From: Sphingomonadaceae bacterium
GTDB lineage: Bacteria; Pseudomonadota; Alphaproteobacteria; Sphingomonadales; Sphingomonadaceae
DNA length: 14,328 nucleotides
Direction: 5' to 3'
NCBI GenBank assembly: GCA_023384025.1
Contig: JAHDXX010000014.1
Coordinates: 2,473 to 16,800 of the forward strand
Shown: positions 6,486-13,725 of the stretch, piece after piece
Position numbering within the stretch: position 1 is the first letter of the stretch
Layout: the number at the start of each line of letters is the position of its first letter
The notes under the pieces: generated by a model
Seen by the model: only the letters and a program-made list of their open reading frames with translations
Databases searched by the model: none
What the model was told of the DNA's origin: nothing
Program-made: the position numbers and the translations under genes

Positions 6486-7355
6486 TGATTTTCTTGCCGA
6501 TCGCTCCCTCAAGCCAGGGCGGGCGCTGGCAGCGGAGGCGTTTTTCCTGCGGCACAGGCCCTGGTTCCCTTCGACCGGTTCGAACATTCCCGTCCGCCCG
6601 ACGACGGTTTCACCGGCTCCCAGCATCAGCCAGCCGTCTTCAGCCAGCGCATCGTCAAGCCTCGCGAAGGCCCGGTCGCGCGTTGCCCCGTCGAAATAGA
6701 GCAGCACATTGCGGCACAGGGCCAGATCGAACGGGCGGTTGCGTTCGAACGGGTCGAGCAGGTTGCGGCGTTCAAACCGCACCATGTTGCGCAACTGCTC
6801 TACCGGGACCCAGCCCTGCCGGGTTTCCTCGAACCAGGTGATCATCTGTCCCACCGACAGACCGCGCTGGATCTCGAACTGGCTGTAACAAGCGCGCTGG
6901 GCCGCGCGTACCGCGCGCCCGGAAATGTCCGTGCCGACGATTTCGACCGTCCACCCGCGCCAGCGCTCCGGTTCCTGCGCGAACAGGATGGCGAGCGTGT
7001 AGGCTTCCTGCCCGGTCGAGCACCCGGCTGACCAGATGCGCAACCGGCGGCTGGCTTCGCGGCGGCGGGCGAGATCATGCAGGACCCGGCTCGACAGCAG
7101 TTCGAACATTGGCCGGTCGCGGAAGAAATAGGTTTCGTTGTTGAGCAGGGCCTCGACCACTTCGTTGGCCAGGCCGTCCGCATCGGGCTCGGCCAGCAGG
7201 CAGGCCAGCTGGTCGACGTTGGAAATGCCGCGTTCGCGGAAGATGCCGGCCAATGCGGTGTCGATCCGCCAGCGTCGCCCTTCGGTCAGCTGCTGGCCCG
7301 TCCGTGCGCGCAGCAGGTCGGCGATGATCCGGTGCGAAGCGCTGAAGCCGGTCAT
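6480..7355 (-). CDS. cheR: CheR, chemoreceptor glutamate methyltransferase
   Basis: A 291-residue cytosolic SAM-dependent methyltransferase of normal length. It methylates glutamates on the cytoplasmic helices of chemoreceptors for adaptation. Visible are the N-terminal helical domain (1-65), NNETYFFRD at 72-80 (family signature), the SAM-binding loop WSAGCSTGQEAYTLAI (108-123), GTDIS at 141-145, and CRNVLLYF at 214-221. The start at 7355 (MTGFSASHRI) was chosen because its ATG overlaps the cheB stop (ATGA, 7352-7355) and the family begins there; a longer frame extends into cheB and is not real. The basic C-terminal tail (about 270-291) is probably disordered. The local mcp lacks a pentapeptide tether, so CheR must find its substrate sites directly. 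Confidence 0.96.
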   Translation of the reverse strand: MTGFSASHRIIADLLRARTGQQLTEGRRWRIDTALAGIFRERGISNVDQLACLLAEPDADGLANEVVEALLNNETYFFRDRPMFELLSSRVLHDLARRREASRRLRIWSAGCSTGQEAYTLAILFAQEPERWRGWTVEIVGTDISGRAVRAAQRACYSQFEIQRGLSVGQMITWFEETRQGWVPVEQLRNMVRFERRNLLDPFERNRPFDLALCRNVLLYFDGATRDRAFARLDDALAEDGWLMLGAGETVVGRTGMFEPVEGNQGLCRRKNASAASARPGLRERSARKSG

Positions 7356-8446
7356 GCCGCCACCCCGCACGACCGCGCGATATGACGCGCCAGTTGCTCG
7401 GGCGGGAGGACGGCCTCGGCCAGCCCGTCCTCGGCAATCGCGCGGGGCATGCCCCATACGGCGGAACTCGGCTGGTCCTGGACCACGATCCGGCCTCCGC
7501 TTCCTGCGAGCGCGCGCGCGCCGATCAGGCCGTCCTTGCCCATGCCGGAGAGGACCACTGCCAGCGTCTGAGCGCCGCAGCAGGCGGCAAGCGATTCGAA
7601 CAGCGGGTCGACCGATGGCAGGCATCCGCTCGGCGCCTGCCCGGTCTGGCTGGCGAGCACCAGCTGGTTACCGGACTGCCGGACAACGAGATGGCTTTCA
7701 CCGCCTGCAATATAGATGTGGCCCGGCTCCACCGCCATTCCGTCGCTTGCGACAAGCGCGGTCCGGCCGGAGGCAAGTTGCAGCTGCCGGGCAAACACGG
7801 CGGAAAACGAGGCCGGCAGGTGCTGGACAACCAGGATCGGAAGGGTGACCTGGCGGGGCAATGCGCGCAGCAGCAGCCCCATCGCATGGATGCCGCCGGT
7901 CGAAGCGCCGATCGCAATCAGGGCGGGCCGGCCCGGCTTGACGGTGCGGGCGGCGGGCTGCGGGGCCGGGGGATTGCCTGCCCGGGCCGGAGCGCGCGCG
8001 GGTGTGGCAAGCGCGCGAATCCGTTCCAGCAGGGCGATCCGGTACGTCTGGTCAAACTGGCCCGAGCGCGGCTTGAGCATGGTGTCGGCAGCCCCCATCG
8101 CCAGTGCGGCGAGGGTGTGTTCGGCACCGTGCTCGGTCAGCGAGGAAACCACCAGTACCGGCAGGCGCTGATGCGCGGACAGGATCCTGGGCAGGGCTTC
8201 CAGCCCGCCCATGCCGGGCATCTCGAGATCGAGCAGCACAATGTCGACCGGGTTGCGGGCCAGCTCAGCCAGTGCCAGCTCCGCGCTGCTGACCTTGGCG
8301 ACGATTTCCATGTCGGGTTCAGGGTCGATCACGCGTGACAGCACCGTGCGCACGATCAGCGAGTCATCGACCACCATGACCCGGATTGCGCGACGCGCCG
8401 GGGGGCGGGGTGGCGCGAGAACAGTTGCAGATGCGGCGGGGGCCAC
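7352..8446 (-). CDS. cheB: CheB, chemoreceptor methylesterase/deamidase response regulator
   Basis: A 364-residue two-domain protein. The receiver domain (about 20-145) has acidic Asp27-Asp28, phosphoacceptor Asp73 in LLDLEMPGMGG and Lys125. An Ala/Pro-rich linker (about 146-175) joins it to the methylesterase domain, with the triad Ser182 (GASTGG), His209 (VVQHLP) and Asp305 (GMGKDG). Phosphorylation by CheA relieves inhibition so that it removes methyl groups added by CheR. The start is GTG at 8446, with GAGG eight bases upstream inside the end of cheY; the only nearby ATG, at residue 24, would cut the first beta strand. It begins 10 bases after cheY and its stop overlaps the cheR start. 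A GC palindrome (8447-8456) sits between its Shine-Dalgarno and start. Confidence 0.96.
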   Translation of the reverse strand: MAPAASATVLAPPRPPARRAIRVMVVDDSLIVRTVLSRVIDPEPDMEIVAKVSSAELALAELARNPVDIVLLDLEMPGMGGLEALPRILSAHQRLPVLVVSSLTEHGAEHTLAALAMGAADTMLKPRSGQFDQTYRIALLERIRALATPARAPARAGNPPAPQPAARTVKPGRPALIAIGASTGGIHAMGLLLRALPRQVTLPILVVQHLPASFSAVFARQLQLASGRTALVASDGMAVEPGHIYIAGGESHLVVRQSGNQLVLASQTGQAPSGCLPSVDPLFESLAACCGAQTLAVVLSGMGKDGLIGARALAGSGGRIVVQDQPSSAVWGMPRAIAEDGLAEAVLPPEQLARHIARSCGVAA

Positions 8447-8456
8447 GGCCGCGGCC

Positions 8457-8822
8457 TCAGGCCATTCCGACGAGCTGGAGCTTGATCTGGAGCGTCTCGT
8501 GATCGAACGGTTTCATCACGTATTCGTCTGCCCCGGCGCTGATCGCTTCGCGAATGTGGGCGACGTCGTTTTCCGTGGTGCAGAACACCACCTTGGGCTT
8601 GTCGCCGCCGGGGCGCTGGCGCAGCTGGACGATGAATTCGATCCCGGTCATCACCGGCATGTTCCAGTCGAGCATGATCAGTTCAGGCATCGACACGGAG
8701 CATTGTTCCAGCCCGAGCTGGCCGTTCTCGGCCTCCTCGACCGCGAAGCCGAGCGATTCGAGGATATGGCGCGATACCTTGCGGATTACCCGCGAGTCAT
8801 CGACGATCAGGCACGTTTTCAT
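8457..8822 (-). CDS. cheY: CheY-type single-domain response regulator
   Basis: A 121-residue receiver domain only. Key residues are Asp8-Asp9 in IVDDS, phosphoacceptor Asp52 in LDWNMP, Thr82/Thr83 in FCTTEND and Lys104 in MKPF. The DWNMP and FCTTEND signatures are typical of alphaproteobacterial chemotaxis CheY proteins. It would take phosphate from CheA His44 and act on the flagellar motor or another output; no flagellar gene lies in the window, so the output is not shown. The start is ATG with AAGGA about nine bases upstream. A 56-base gap with a GTTAAC element separates it from cheW, so it may have its own promoter. No cheZ is nearby, so phosphate removal may rely on autohydrolysis or on CheB as a competing acceptor. 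Confidence 0.96.
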   Translation of the reverse strand: MKTCLIVDDSRVIRKVSRHILESLGFAVEEAENGQLGLEQCSVSMPELIMLDWNMPVMTGIEFIVQLRQRPGGDKPKVVFCTTENDVAHIREAISAGADEYVMKPFDHETLQIKLQLVGMA

Positions 8823-8856
8823 CGCGGTGGTCCTTGTCCCGGAACGGCGAGCCTAT

Positions 8857-8871
8857 GGGTAAACGGTTAAC
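8857..8871. promoter_or_regulatory. GGGTAAA-CG-GTTAAC element upstream of cheY
   Basis: GGGTAAA (8857-8863), two bases and GTTAAC (8866-8871) on the plus strand, in the 56-base gap between cheW and cheY and about 35-49 nt before the cheY start. The same two blocks, GGGTAAA and GTTAAC, occur upstream of the GGDEF-EAL gene with a six-base spacer. On the minus strand GTTAACC is followed by CATAGG, a weak -10 candidate. It is probably a regulator site or internal promoter. It has a CtrA-type half-site but not the full N7 spacing. Confidence 0.4.
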
Positions 8872-8878
8872 ACGGGCC

Positions 8879-9322
8879 TTACGCTGCCCGGCTGCGTGAC
8901 GGAGCCTGTCCTGCGACAAGCGCGGCGATATCGGCCAGCACGGCTGGTCCGACCGGCGTTTCCACGAAGCCCAGCGCGACATGGTCCCACGCCGGGCCTA
9001 GCGTGGCATCGCAACGGTCCGATACGGCATCGGCTTGGGCGACGTCCTCGACCCGGTCGACCAGCAGTGCATAGCCATGGCCATCGAGTTCGACCACTGC
9101 GGCCCGCCCTTCGGTATCGCAGAGCGCCGGATCGAGGCCCAGGGCAGCGCGCGTATCGATCACGGTCAGTGCCCGGCTGCGCAAGGCGGCCAGTCCGGCG
9201 ACGTGGCGCGGAGCGAGCGGGACGGGGACGATCTGGTCGATCTCGACCACCGACTGCACCCGGGCACCGGGGATCGCCGCGCGGCGGCCGCCAATCTGCA
9301 CCAGGAGGTAGAGTTCGCCCAT
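8879..9322 (-). CDS. cheW: CheW-type chemotaxis adaptor
   Basis: A 147-residue single CheW domain that would couple the receptor signalling tip to CheA. It opens with a YLLVQIGGRRAAIPGARVQSV strand pair (about 5-25; the common pattern is a hydrophobic strand followed by AIP). The GLAALRSRALTVIDTRAALG segment (43-62) corresponds to the conserved Gv-lRg-i-pviDLr region, and ALLVDRVEDV (85-94) to the second subdomain. The start at 9322 was preferred because AGGAGG stands five bases before it; a longer frame to 9394 reads into cheA. The cheA stop and this start are separated by one base (TGACATG). The C-terminal tail is short and Arg/Ala-rich. Confidence 0.93.
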   Translation of the reverse strand: MGELYLLVQIGGRRAAIPGARVQSVVEIDQIVPVPLAPRHVAGLAALRSRALTVIDTRAALGLDPALCDTEGRAAVVELDGHGYALLVDRVEDVAQADAVSDRCDATLGPAWDHVALGFVETPVGPAVLADIAALVAGQAPSRSRAA

Positions 9323-9323
9323 G

Positions 9324-11669
9324 TCAGCCTCCTGGTGCCCGATCCAGCGCCGCCAGCAGTGCGGCACGATCGTAGCGGTAGATCGAAGTGTCATCCGGGT
9401 GTTCCGGTTCGACCGTGGTCCTGAGGCGGATTACCCGCGCCGGATTTGCCGGATCGACGGAACCGTCGGCCAGGGCGAATACCACATCGGCCGGCGTGTC
9501 ATCCTCGCTGCTGGCAATCGCATACCCGGCAGCCCTGAGCATCGGGGCAAGAAAGGCCTGGGCCCAGTCATCGTCTGATGGCAGCCGGCAAACCTTGCCC
9601 AGCGCCGGACCGCTTGCATCGGCGAGCCGCCCGAACAGCCGGTGGGCGTCGATAACGGCTGTGACTGTCCCTTCGACCAGCGCGGTGCCTTCCAGCAAAG
9701 GGTCGTCCGCCAGTGGCACCAGCCCGCTGGCCAGTTCCGCGCTGTCGTCAACAGCGCTGGCGGCAAACAGGATTTCGCGCATGCCGTCACTCAGGCGCAG
9801 GACCGTCAGCTTGCCGTGCGCAGGCAAGTCGCCATCGATCCCGGCGACCGGCAGGATCATCCCTTCGATGCTGGCGCGGTGCTGACCACCTTCGTGCGCC
9901 AGACTGGCGATATCGATGGTCTGGATCCGGGCGACGGCAGCCAGACGGATGGCCCGGCGACGCCCCGCCAGATCGGTAAACAGGATGACCCGGTCGTTCT
10001 CGCGATCCTCGTGCCGCACCTGCTCGACCGGTTCCATCCGGCGGGCGCCGAGCGTGCTGGCGAGCTGGTGACGGGCGGCAATGCCCGGGATATCGAGCAT
10101 CAGGATCGGGTTGCCGTCATCGAGCAGGGTCGTGCCGGCATAAACGCCGGTGGCCATGACCGGCGGAGCGAGCGGTTTGACCACCAGGTCCTCGTTGTCG
10201 AGCACCCGGTCGACCACCAGCGCGAACAGGTCGCCATTGGCCAGTCGCACGAATACGAACACGCCGCTGGCAAGGGGCGGGGCCTCGCCCGCTCCGAGCA
10301 CGCGGCCGAGCGCGATGGCGGGCACACGGCGGCCGCGGAACGTGACGAAGCTGGTATCGCCCAGCTCTTCGACTGCAATCGCGTCCGAACGGCCCCGGGC
10401 GATTTCCTCGATGTAGGAGCGGGGAATGGCATAACGCTGTGCGCCGCTTTCGACGGTCAGGCCGGCGATGATGCTCAGCGTCAGCGGCAGTTCCAGCACG
10501 AACAGCGTGCCTTGCCCGGCTTCGCTTTCGACCCGGATCGCGCCGCCGACTTTTTCGAGGTTCGCGCGGACCACGTCCATCCCGACACCGCGGCCGGATA
10601 TGCCGCTGACCTGCTCGGCAGTGGAGAGGCCCGGTTCGAAGATCAGGGCCAGCTTCTGATCGTGGCTGAGCGCATCGATCTGGGTGCTGGTGCCAAGGCC
10701 GTGGCTGACCGCCTTGGCGCTGATCCGGTCAAGGTCGAGCCCGCGCCCGTCGTCGCTGATCGCCAGCAGGATCTTGTTGCCCGCCTGCCGTGCGACAATG
10801 GTCAGCAGCCCGATCTCGCGCTTGCCTGCGGCAAGGCGTTGCGACGGGGTTTCGATGCCGTGGTCGATCGCGTTGCGGAGGATATGGGTCAGCGGGTCGC
10901 GGACGATCTCGATCATCTCGCGGTCCAGCTCGACATCGCCGCCCTGCAGGTCGATCATGACCTGCTTGCCCAGCTCCGCGCTGAGATCGCGCACGAGCCG
11001 TGGCAGGGCGTTGTAGAGATGTTCGATCCGCTGCATCCGCATCCGCGTCACCCCTTCGCGGACATCGTTGAGTATGCCCGACAGACGCTCGAATGGGCCG
11101 TCGATCGCGGGCTGGTTGCCCGCTTCGCGGAGACGGCGGGCGAGGTCGTTGCGGGCCAGCACCATGTCGGAAATGCCGCTCATCAGGCGGTCAAGCAGGT
11201 CGACCGGCAAGCGGATTGACCGGTTCGATCCGGGAGCGCTGGAAACGCGGCGTTCGCTGCCGCTGACTTCCCGCGCATCATCCGGCAGGCATTCGCCTTC
11301 GCTGTCCGGTTCCAGCGCGGCGATCAGCCGTTCGTCGCCGGAAACCGGCAGGGTTTCGCCGCATTCGATCATGGCGACCAGTTCGGCAATGCGGTCGATC
11401 ACCGCCAGCACGGCGTTGACCAGGTGGGTGCCTGGCTGGCGCCGCCCGGCGCGCACTTCGGCCAGGGCGGTTTCGGCGGCATGGCTGAGCTGCTCAAGCC
11501 GCGGAAAATCGAAAAACCCGCAGTTACCCTTGACCGTGTGGACGAAGCGGAAAATCGCGTCGAGCCGCGCGCGGTCGGCCGGATCGGCTTCCCAGGCGAC
11601 GAGTTCGCCTTCAATCGCTGCGAGCATTTCGCGCGTTTCCGCAACGAATTCAGCCAGCAGATCGTCCAT
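9324..11669 (-). CDS. cheA: CheA histidine kinase with second CheW-like domain and degenerate receiver-like tail
   Basis: A 781-residue kinase. Domains in order: Hpt (1-105, His44 in FVHTVKG); a short linker with no recognisable P2 CheY-binding domain; dimerisation helices (about 151-235); HATPase (about 236-395, N box HILRNAIDHG with Asn266, DDGRG at 306-310, GRGVGMD at 359-365); a CheW-like P5 domain (about 397-535); a second, diverged CheW-like domain (about 556-682); and a tail (about 690-778). In the tail, FLAPMLRAAGY and DVVFALADGS align in position with the receiver of alphaproteobacterial hybrid CheA proteins, but the phosphoacceptor Asp is not where expected. All kinase motifs are intact, so it should autophosphorylate and feed CheY and CheB. 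The start is ATG with a weak GGGGG upstream; GTTAAC and CATAAAT precede it. It is the first gene of the che cluster. Confidence 0.95.
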   Translation of the reverse strand: MDDLLAEFVAETREMLAAIEGELVAWEADPADRARLDAIFRFVHTVKGNCGFFDFPRLEQLSHAAETALAEVRAGRRQPGTHLVNAVLAVIDRIAELVAMIECGETLPVSGDERLIAALEPDSEGECLPDDAREVSGSERRVSSAPGSNRSIRLPVDLLDRLMSGISDMVLARNDLARRLREAGNQPAIDGPFERLSGILNDVREGVTRMRMQRIEHLYNALPRLVRDLSAELGKQVMIDLQGGDVELDREMIEIVRDPLTHILRNAIDHGIETPSQRLAAGKREIGLLTIVARQAGNKILLAISDDGRGLDLDRISAKAVSHGLGTSTQIDALSHDQKLALIFEPGLSTAEQVSGISGRGVGMDVVRANLEKVGGAIRVESEAGQGTLFVLELPLTLSIIAGLTVESGAQRYAIPRSYIEEIARGRSDAIAVEELGDTSFVTFRGRRVPAIALGRVLGAGEAPPLASGVFVFVRLANGDLFALVVDRVLDNEDLVVKPLAPPVMATGVYAGTTLLDDGNPILMLDIPGIAARHQLASTLGARRMEPVEQVRHEDRENDRVILFTDLAGRRRAIRLAAVARIQTIDIASLAHEGGQHRASIEGMILPVAGIDGDLPAHGKLTVLRLSDGMREILFAASAVDDSAELASGLVPLADDPLLEGTALVEGTVTAVIDAHRLFGRLADASGPALGKVCRLPSDDDWAQAFLAPMLRAAGYAIASSEDDTPADVVFALADGSVDPANPARVIRLRTTVEPEHPDDTSIYRYDRAALLAALDRAPGG

Positions 11670-11696
11670 CGCTTCGCCCCCGGGTTGGTCGGGCCG

Positions 11697-11719
11697 ATTT
11701 ATGGACGGTCTTGGTTAAC
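11697..11719 (-). promoter_or_regulatory. Putative cheA promoter region with GTTAAC element
   Basis: On the minus strand GTTAACC (from 11719) is followed ten bases after GTTAAC by CATAAAT (11703-11697), a plausible -10. Transcription would start near 11690, about 20 nt before the cheA ATG. GTTAAC lies 45 nt before that ATG, in the 56-base gap after the MATE gene. No convincing -35 was found, as expected for an activator-dependent promoter. The regulator, perhaps CtrA acting on a half-site, is inferred. Confidence 0.45.
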
Positions 11720-11725
11720 GATTGG

Positions 11726-13069
11726 TCACCGGTGCGCTGGCCTCGAGAGCACGCGCCAGGCAACCACAGCGGCGAGCGCGCCTCCGCCAAGGTTCGCGGC
11801 CAGCTCCGCGCCATAGATTGCGTGCGCCCCCCAGGTATTGCGCAGAATCCATGCGAACGGCAGCATCAGCAGGAACACCCGGGCAAGGCTCTGCGCCAAT
11901 GCATAGGCTGACCGGTCAACCGCGTTGAGCGCCCCGTTGGCCACGATCAGCAGGCCGAAACCGGCGTAGCCCCAGACTGAAATCGCAAGGTAGTCGGAAA
12001 ACTGTGCGATCACTGCCGGATCCTGGCTGAACACGCCGCCGAACCAGTTGCCGAACGCGAACAGCAGAACCCCGGTGCCCAGTCCGTAAAGCAGGCAGAA
12101 CAGATAGGCTTCCCGCAGGGCAAGGCGGGCGCGATCATGTTCGCCGGCGCCCCAGTTCTGCCCGACGATCGCACCGATCGAACCCGACAGGGCGAGCAGG
12201 GGGACAACCGCGAAACTCTGCAACCGCCCGGCCGCGCCGAACCCTGCGACGGCAGCCTCGCCTTCGCGGGCGAGCAGCGCGGTCAGCACGGCGAGGCCGA
12301 TCGGGTTGATCGCGTTGGACAGCGCTGCGGGCCCCGCTACCCGCAATATCGCCCGCGCGGATTCGCCCATGCGGCACTGGCGGATTAGGGCCGGGTTGAT
12401 CGGCAGCGGCGTGCGGGCGATGAACCACAGCCCCATGACGCAGGCCAGCGCGTAACCGGCGACCATGGCCCAGGCTGCACCAGCCAGGCCGAACCCGCCG
12501 ACGCCGCCAACGCCCAGGATCAGGACAGGATTGGTCACCCAGTTCGACCCGGCATAGGCCAGCGAGATGATCGAATTGGCCTTGGCTTCTCCCTGTCCGC
12601 GCAGCACCCCGCCAAGGCCCATTTGCAGCAGCAGCAAGGGCAGGCCGATCGCGTAAGGTGTCATGAACTGGCGGATCAGCGGGCGCAGCTCGGCGCTGGC
12701 CTGCATTAGGCGGAACAGCGGGTCGACCAGCACGAACAGGGCCAGCCCCAGCACTGCGCCGGTCACCACGGCAAACACCGCGCCGAAGTTGGCCCGCCGG
12801 GCTGCCTGCTCGACATCGCCGGCGCCAAGCGAGCGGGCGATGACGGAATTGATCCCGACCATTACCCCGACGCCTAGGCTGGAAATGGCAATCACCACCG
12901 GAAAGATGAATGCGACCGCCGCCAGCTCCGCACGGCCGAGGCGGCCGATGTAGTAGGCATTGAGCAGCGCGACCGACATGAGCGCCGCGACCCCGATTAC
13001 GTTGGGCAGGGTCTGGCCCACGAGATGCCCGCGAATATCGCCGGTTACGAGTTTTGCGGGTCCGCTCAT
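11726..13069 (-). CDS. MATE-family multidrug/metabolite exporter
   Basis: A 447-residue inner-membrane protein with about 12 TM helices in two similar halves, the usual MATE size. The N-terminus LVTGDIRGHLVGQTLPNVIG and the following AYYIGRLGRAELAAVAF match the family's opening (GxxxxHLxxLxLP, then the helix ending in xGxLG). VARSLGAGDVEQA-like GAGD appears in the first half and GQNWGAGEHDRAR in the second, the conserved loop after TM2 and TM8. MATE proteins exchange Na+ or H+ for organic cations, drugs or metabolites; the substrate cannot be read from sequence. The start at 13069 has a weak AGGCGAG upstream. It diverges from the iron-sulfur gene across 107 bases. cheA follows 56 bases after its stop on the same strand, so readthrough into the che cluster is possible. 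Confidence 0.93.
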   Translation of the reverse strand: MSGPAKLVTGDIRGHLVGQTLPNVIGVAALMSVALLNAYYIGRLGRAELAAVAFIFPVVIAISSLGVGVMVGINSVIARSLGAGDVEQAARRANFGAVFAVVTGAVLGLALFVLVDPLFRLMQASAELRPLIRQFMTPYAIGLPLLLLQMGLGGVLRGQGEAKANSIISLAYAGSNWVTNPVLILGVGGVGGFGLAGAAWAMVAGYALACVMGLWFIARTPLPINPALIRQCRMGESARAILRVAGPAALSNAINPIGLAVLTALLAREGEAAVAGFGAAGRLQSFAVVPLLALSGSIGAIVGQNWGAGEHDRARLALREAYLFCLLYGLGTGVLLFAFGNWFGGVFSQDPAVIAQFSDYLAISVWGYAGFGLLIVANGALNAVDRSAYALAQSLARVFLLMLPFAWILRNTWGAHAIYGAELAANLGGGALAAVVAWRVLSRPAHR

Positions 13070-13176
13070 CTGCTGCTCGCCTAGCCCGCAGCGCGAGGCG
13101 TGGGAAGAGCCCTTCCACGGCTTGTCCGCGGGCGACGCGTCGTGCGATAGGACGCAGCCAGGAGAAGGGGTGCCCG

Positions 13177-13725
13177 ATGCCGCGCATGACCGTGAACGAG
13201 CGACCGCTCGAATTCGATATGGATGGCCGCACCCCGCTGCTGTGGGCCTTGCGCGATGCTGCCAACCTGACCGGCACCAAATATGGCTGCGGCAACGGGG
13301 ATTGCGGCGCGTGCATGGTGCTGGTCGATGGCGAGGCGCTGCGCAGCTGCCTGGTCACGCTCGATGAAGCCGAGGGGCGCTTCATCACCACCATCGAAGG
13401 GCTGAGCCGCGACCGCTCGCATCCGGTGCAGCAGGCGCTGGTCGCCGAAGGGGCGATCCAGTGCGGGTTCTGCACTCCGGGCATTGCCATTGCCGGAGCC
13501 GCCCTGCTGCGCAAGACTGCGGCCCCGAGCGAGGAGGAGATCCGCGCTGCCATCCCCAACCTGTGCCGCTGCGGGGTCTATCCCCGGCTGGTCCGTGCGA
13601 TCCAGCGGGCCGGGCGGGTCGCTGCCCGGCGCGAGACGATCAGCGCGGCGCCTGCACCCGGGATCGATCCGACCGACGCTGCACGCGAAGTCCCGGCGAT
13701 GGCCACGCCGAAGACCGAACCCTAA
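13177..13725 (+). CDS. [2Fe-2S] electron-transfer subunit of a molybdenum hydroxylase (IorA/CoxS/XdhA type), without adjacent catalytic subunit
   Basis: A 182-residue cytosolic or exported-by-partner protein with two [2Fe-2S] clusters. The plant-ferredoxin-type domain has Cys38, Cys43, Cys46 and Cys58 (GCGNGDCGACMV, then SC); the helical C-terminal cluster domain has Cys96, Cys99, Cys130 and Cys132 (QCGFCTPG and LCRCGVYPR). The VYPR ending is typical of the isoquinoline 1-oxidoreductase alpha and aldehyde oxidase small-subunit group. It would pass electrons from a Mo-pterin catalytic subunit to an acceptor, but no such gene follows: the next gene is on the opposite strand. A Pro/Ala-rich tail (about 150-182) extends beyond the usual domain end. 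The start has GGAGAAGGGG six bases upstream. It is divergent from the MATE gene. Its TAA overlaps the TAG of the receptor gene. Confidence 0.92.
   Translation: MPRMTVNERPLEFDMDGRTPLLWALRDAANLTGTKYGCGNGDCGACMVLVDGEALRSCLVTLDEAEGRFITTIEGLSRDRSHPVQQALVAEGAIQCGFCTPGIAIAGAALLRKTAAPSEEEIRAAIPNLCRCGVYPRLVRAIQRAGRVAARRETISAAPAPGIDPTDAAREVPAMATPKTEP

Noticed and set aside
8447..8456. GGCCGCGGCC palindrome between cheY and the cheB start
   Set aside because: Ten-base GC palindromes are expected by chance in DNA this GC-rich; it was not treated as a regulatory element.
9642..11219. A 525-codon open frame on the plus strand, antisense to cheA
   Set aside because: Its composition (Asp, His, Gln, Arg, Val rich) is that of a codon-phase shadow, no domain is recognisable, and cheA on the other strand is certain.
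13102..13130. Possible hairpin (GGAAG/CTTCC) in the gap between the MATE and iron-sulfur genes
   Set aside because: Only a five-base stem, no T-run, and it lies in a divergent promoter region, where a terminator is not expected.
12135..13559. A 474-codon open frame on the minus strand across the MATE and iron-sulfur genes
   Set aside because: It crosses two well-supported genes and the divergent promoter gap and has no recognisable motif.
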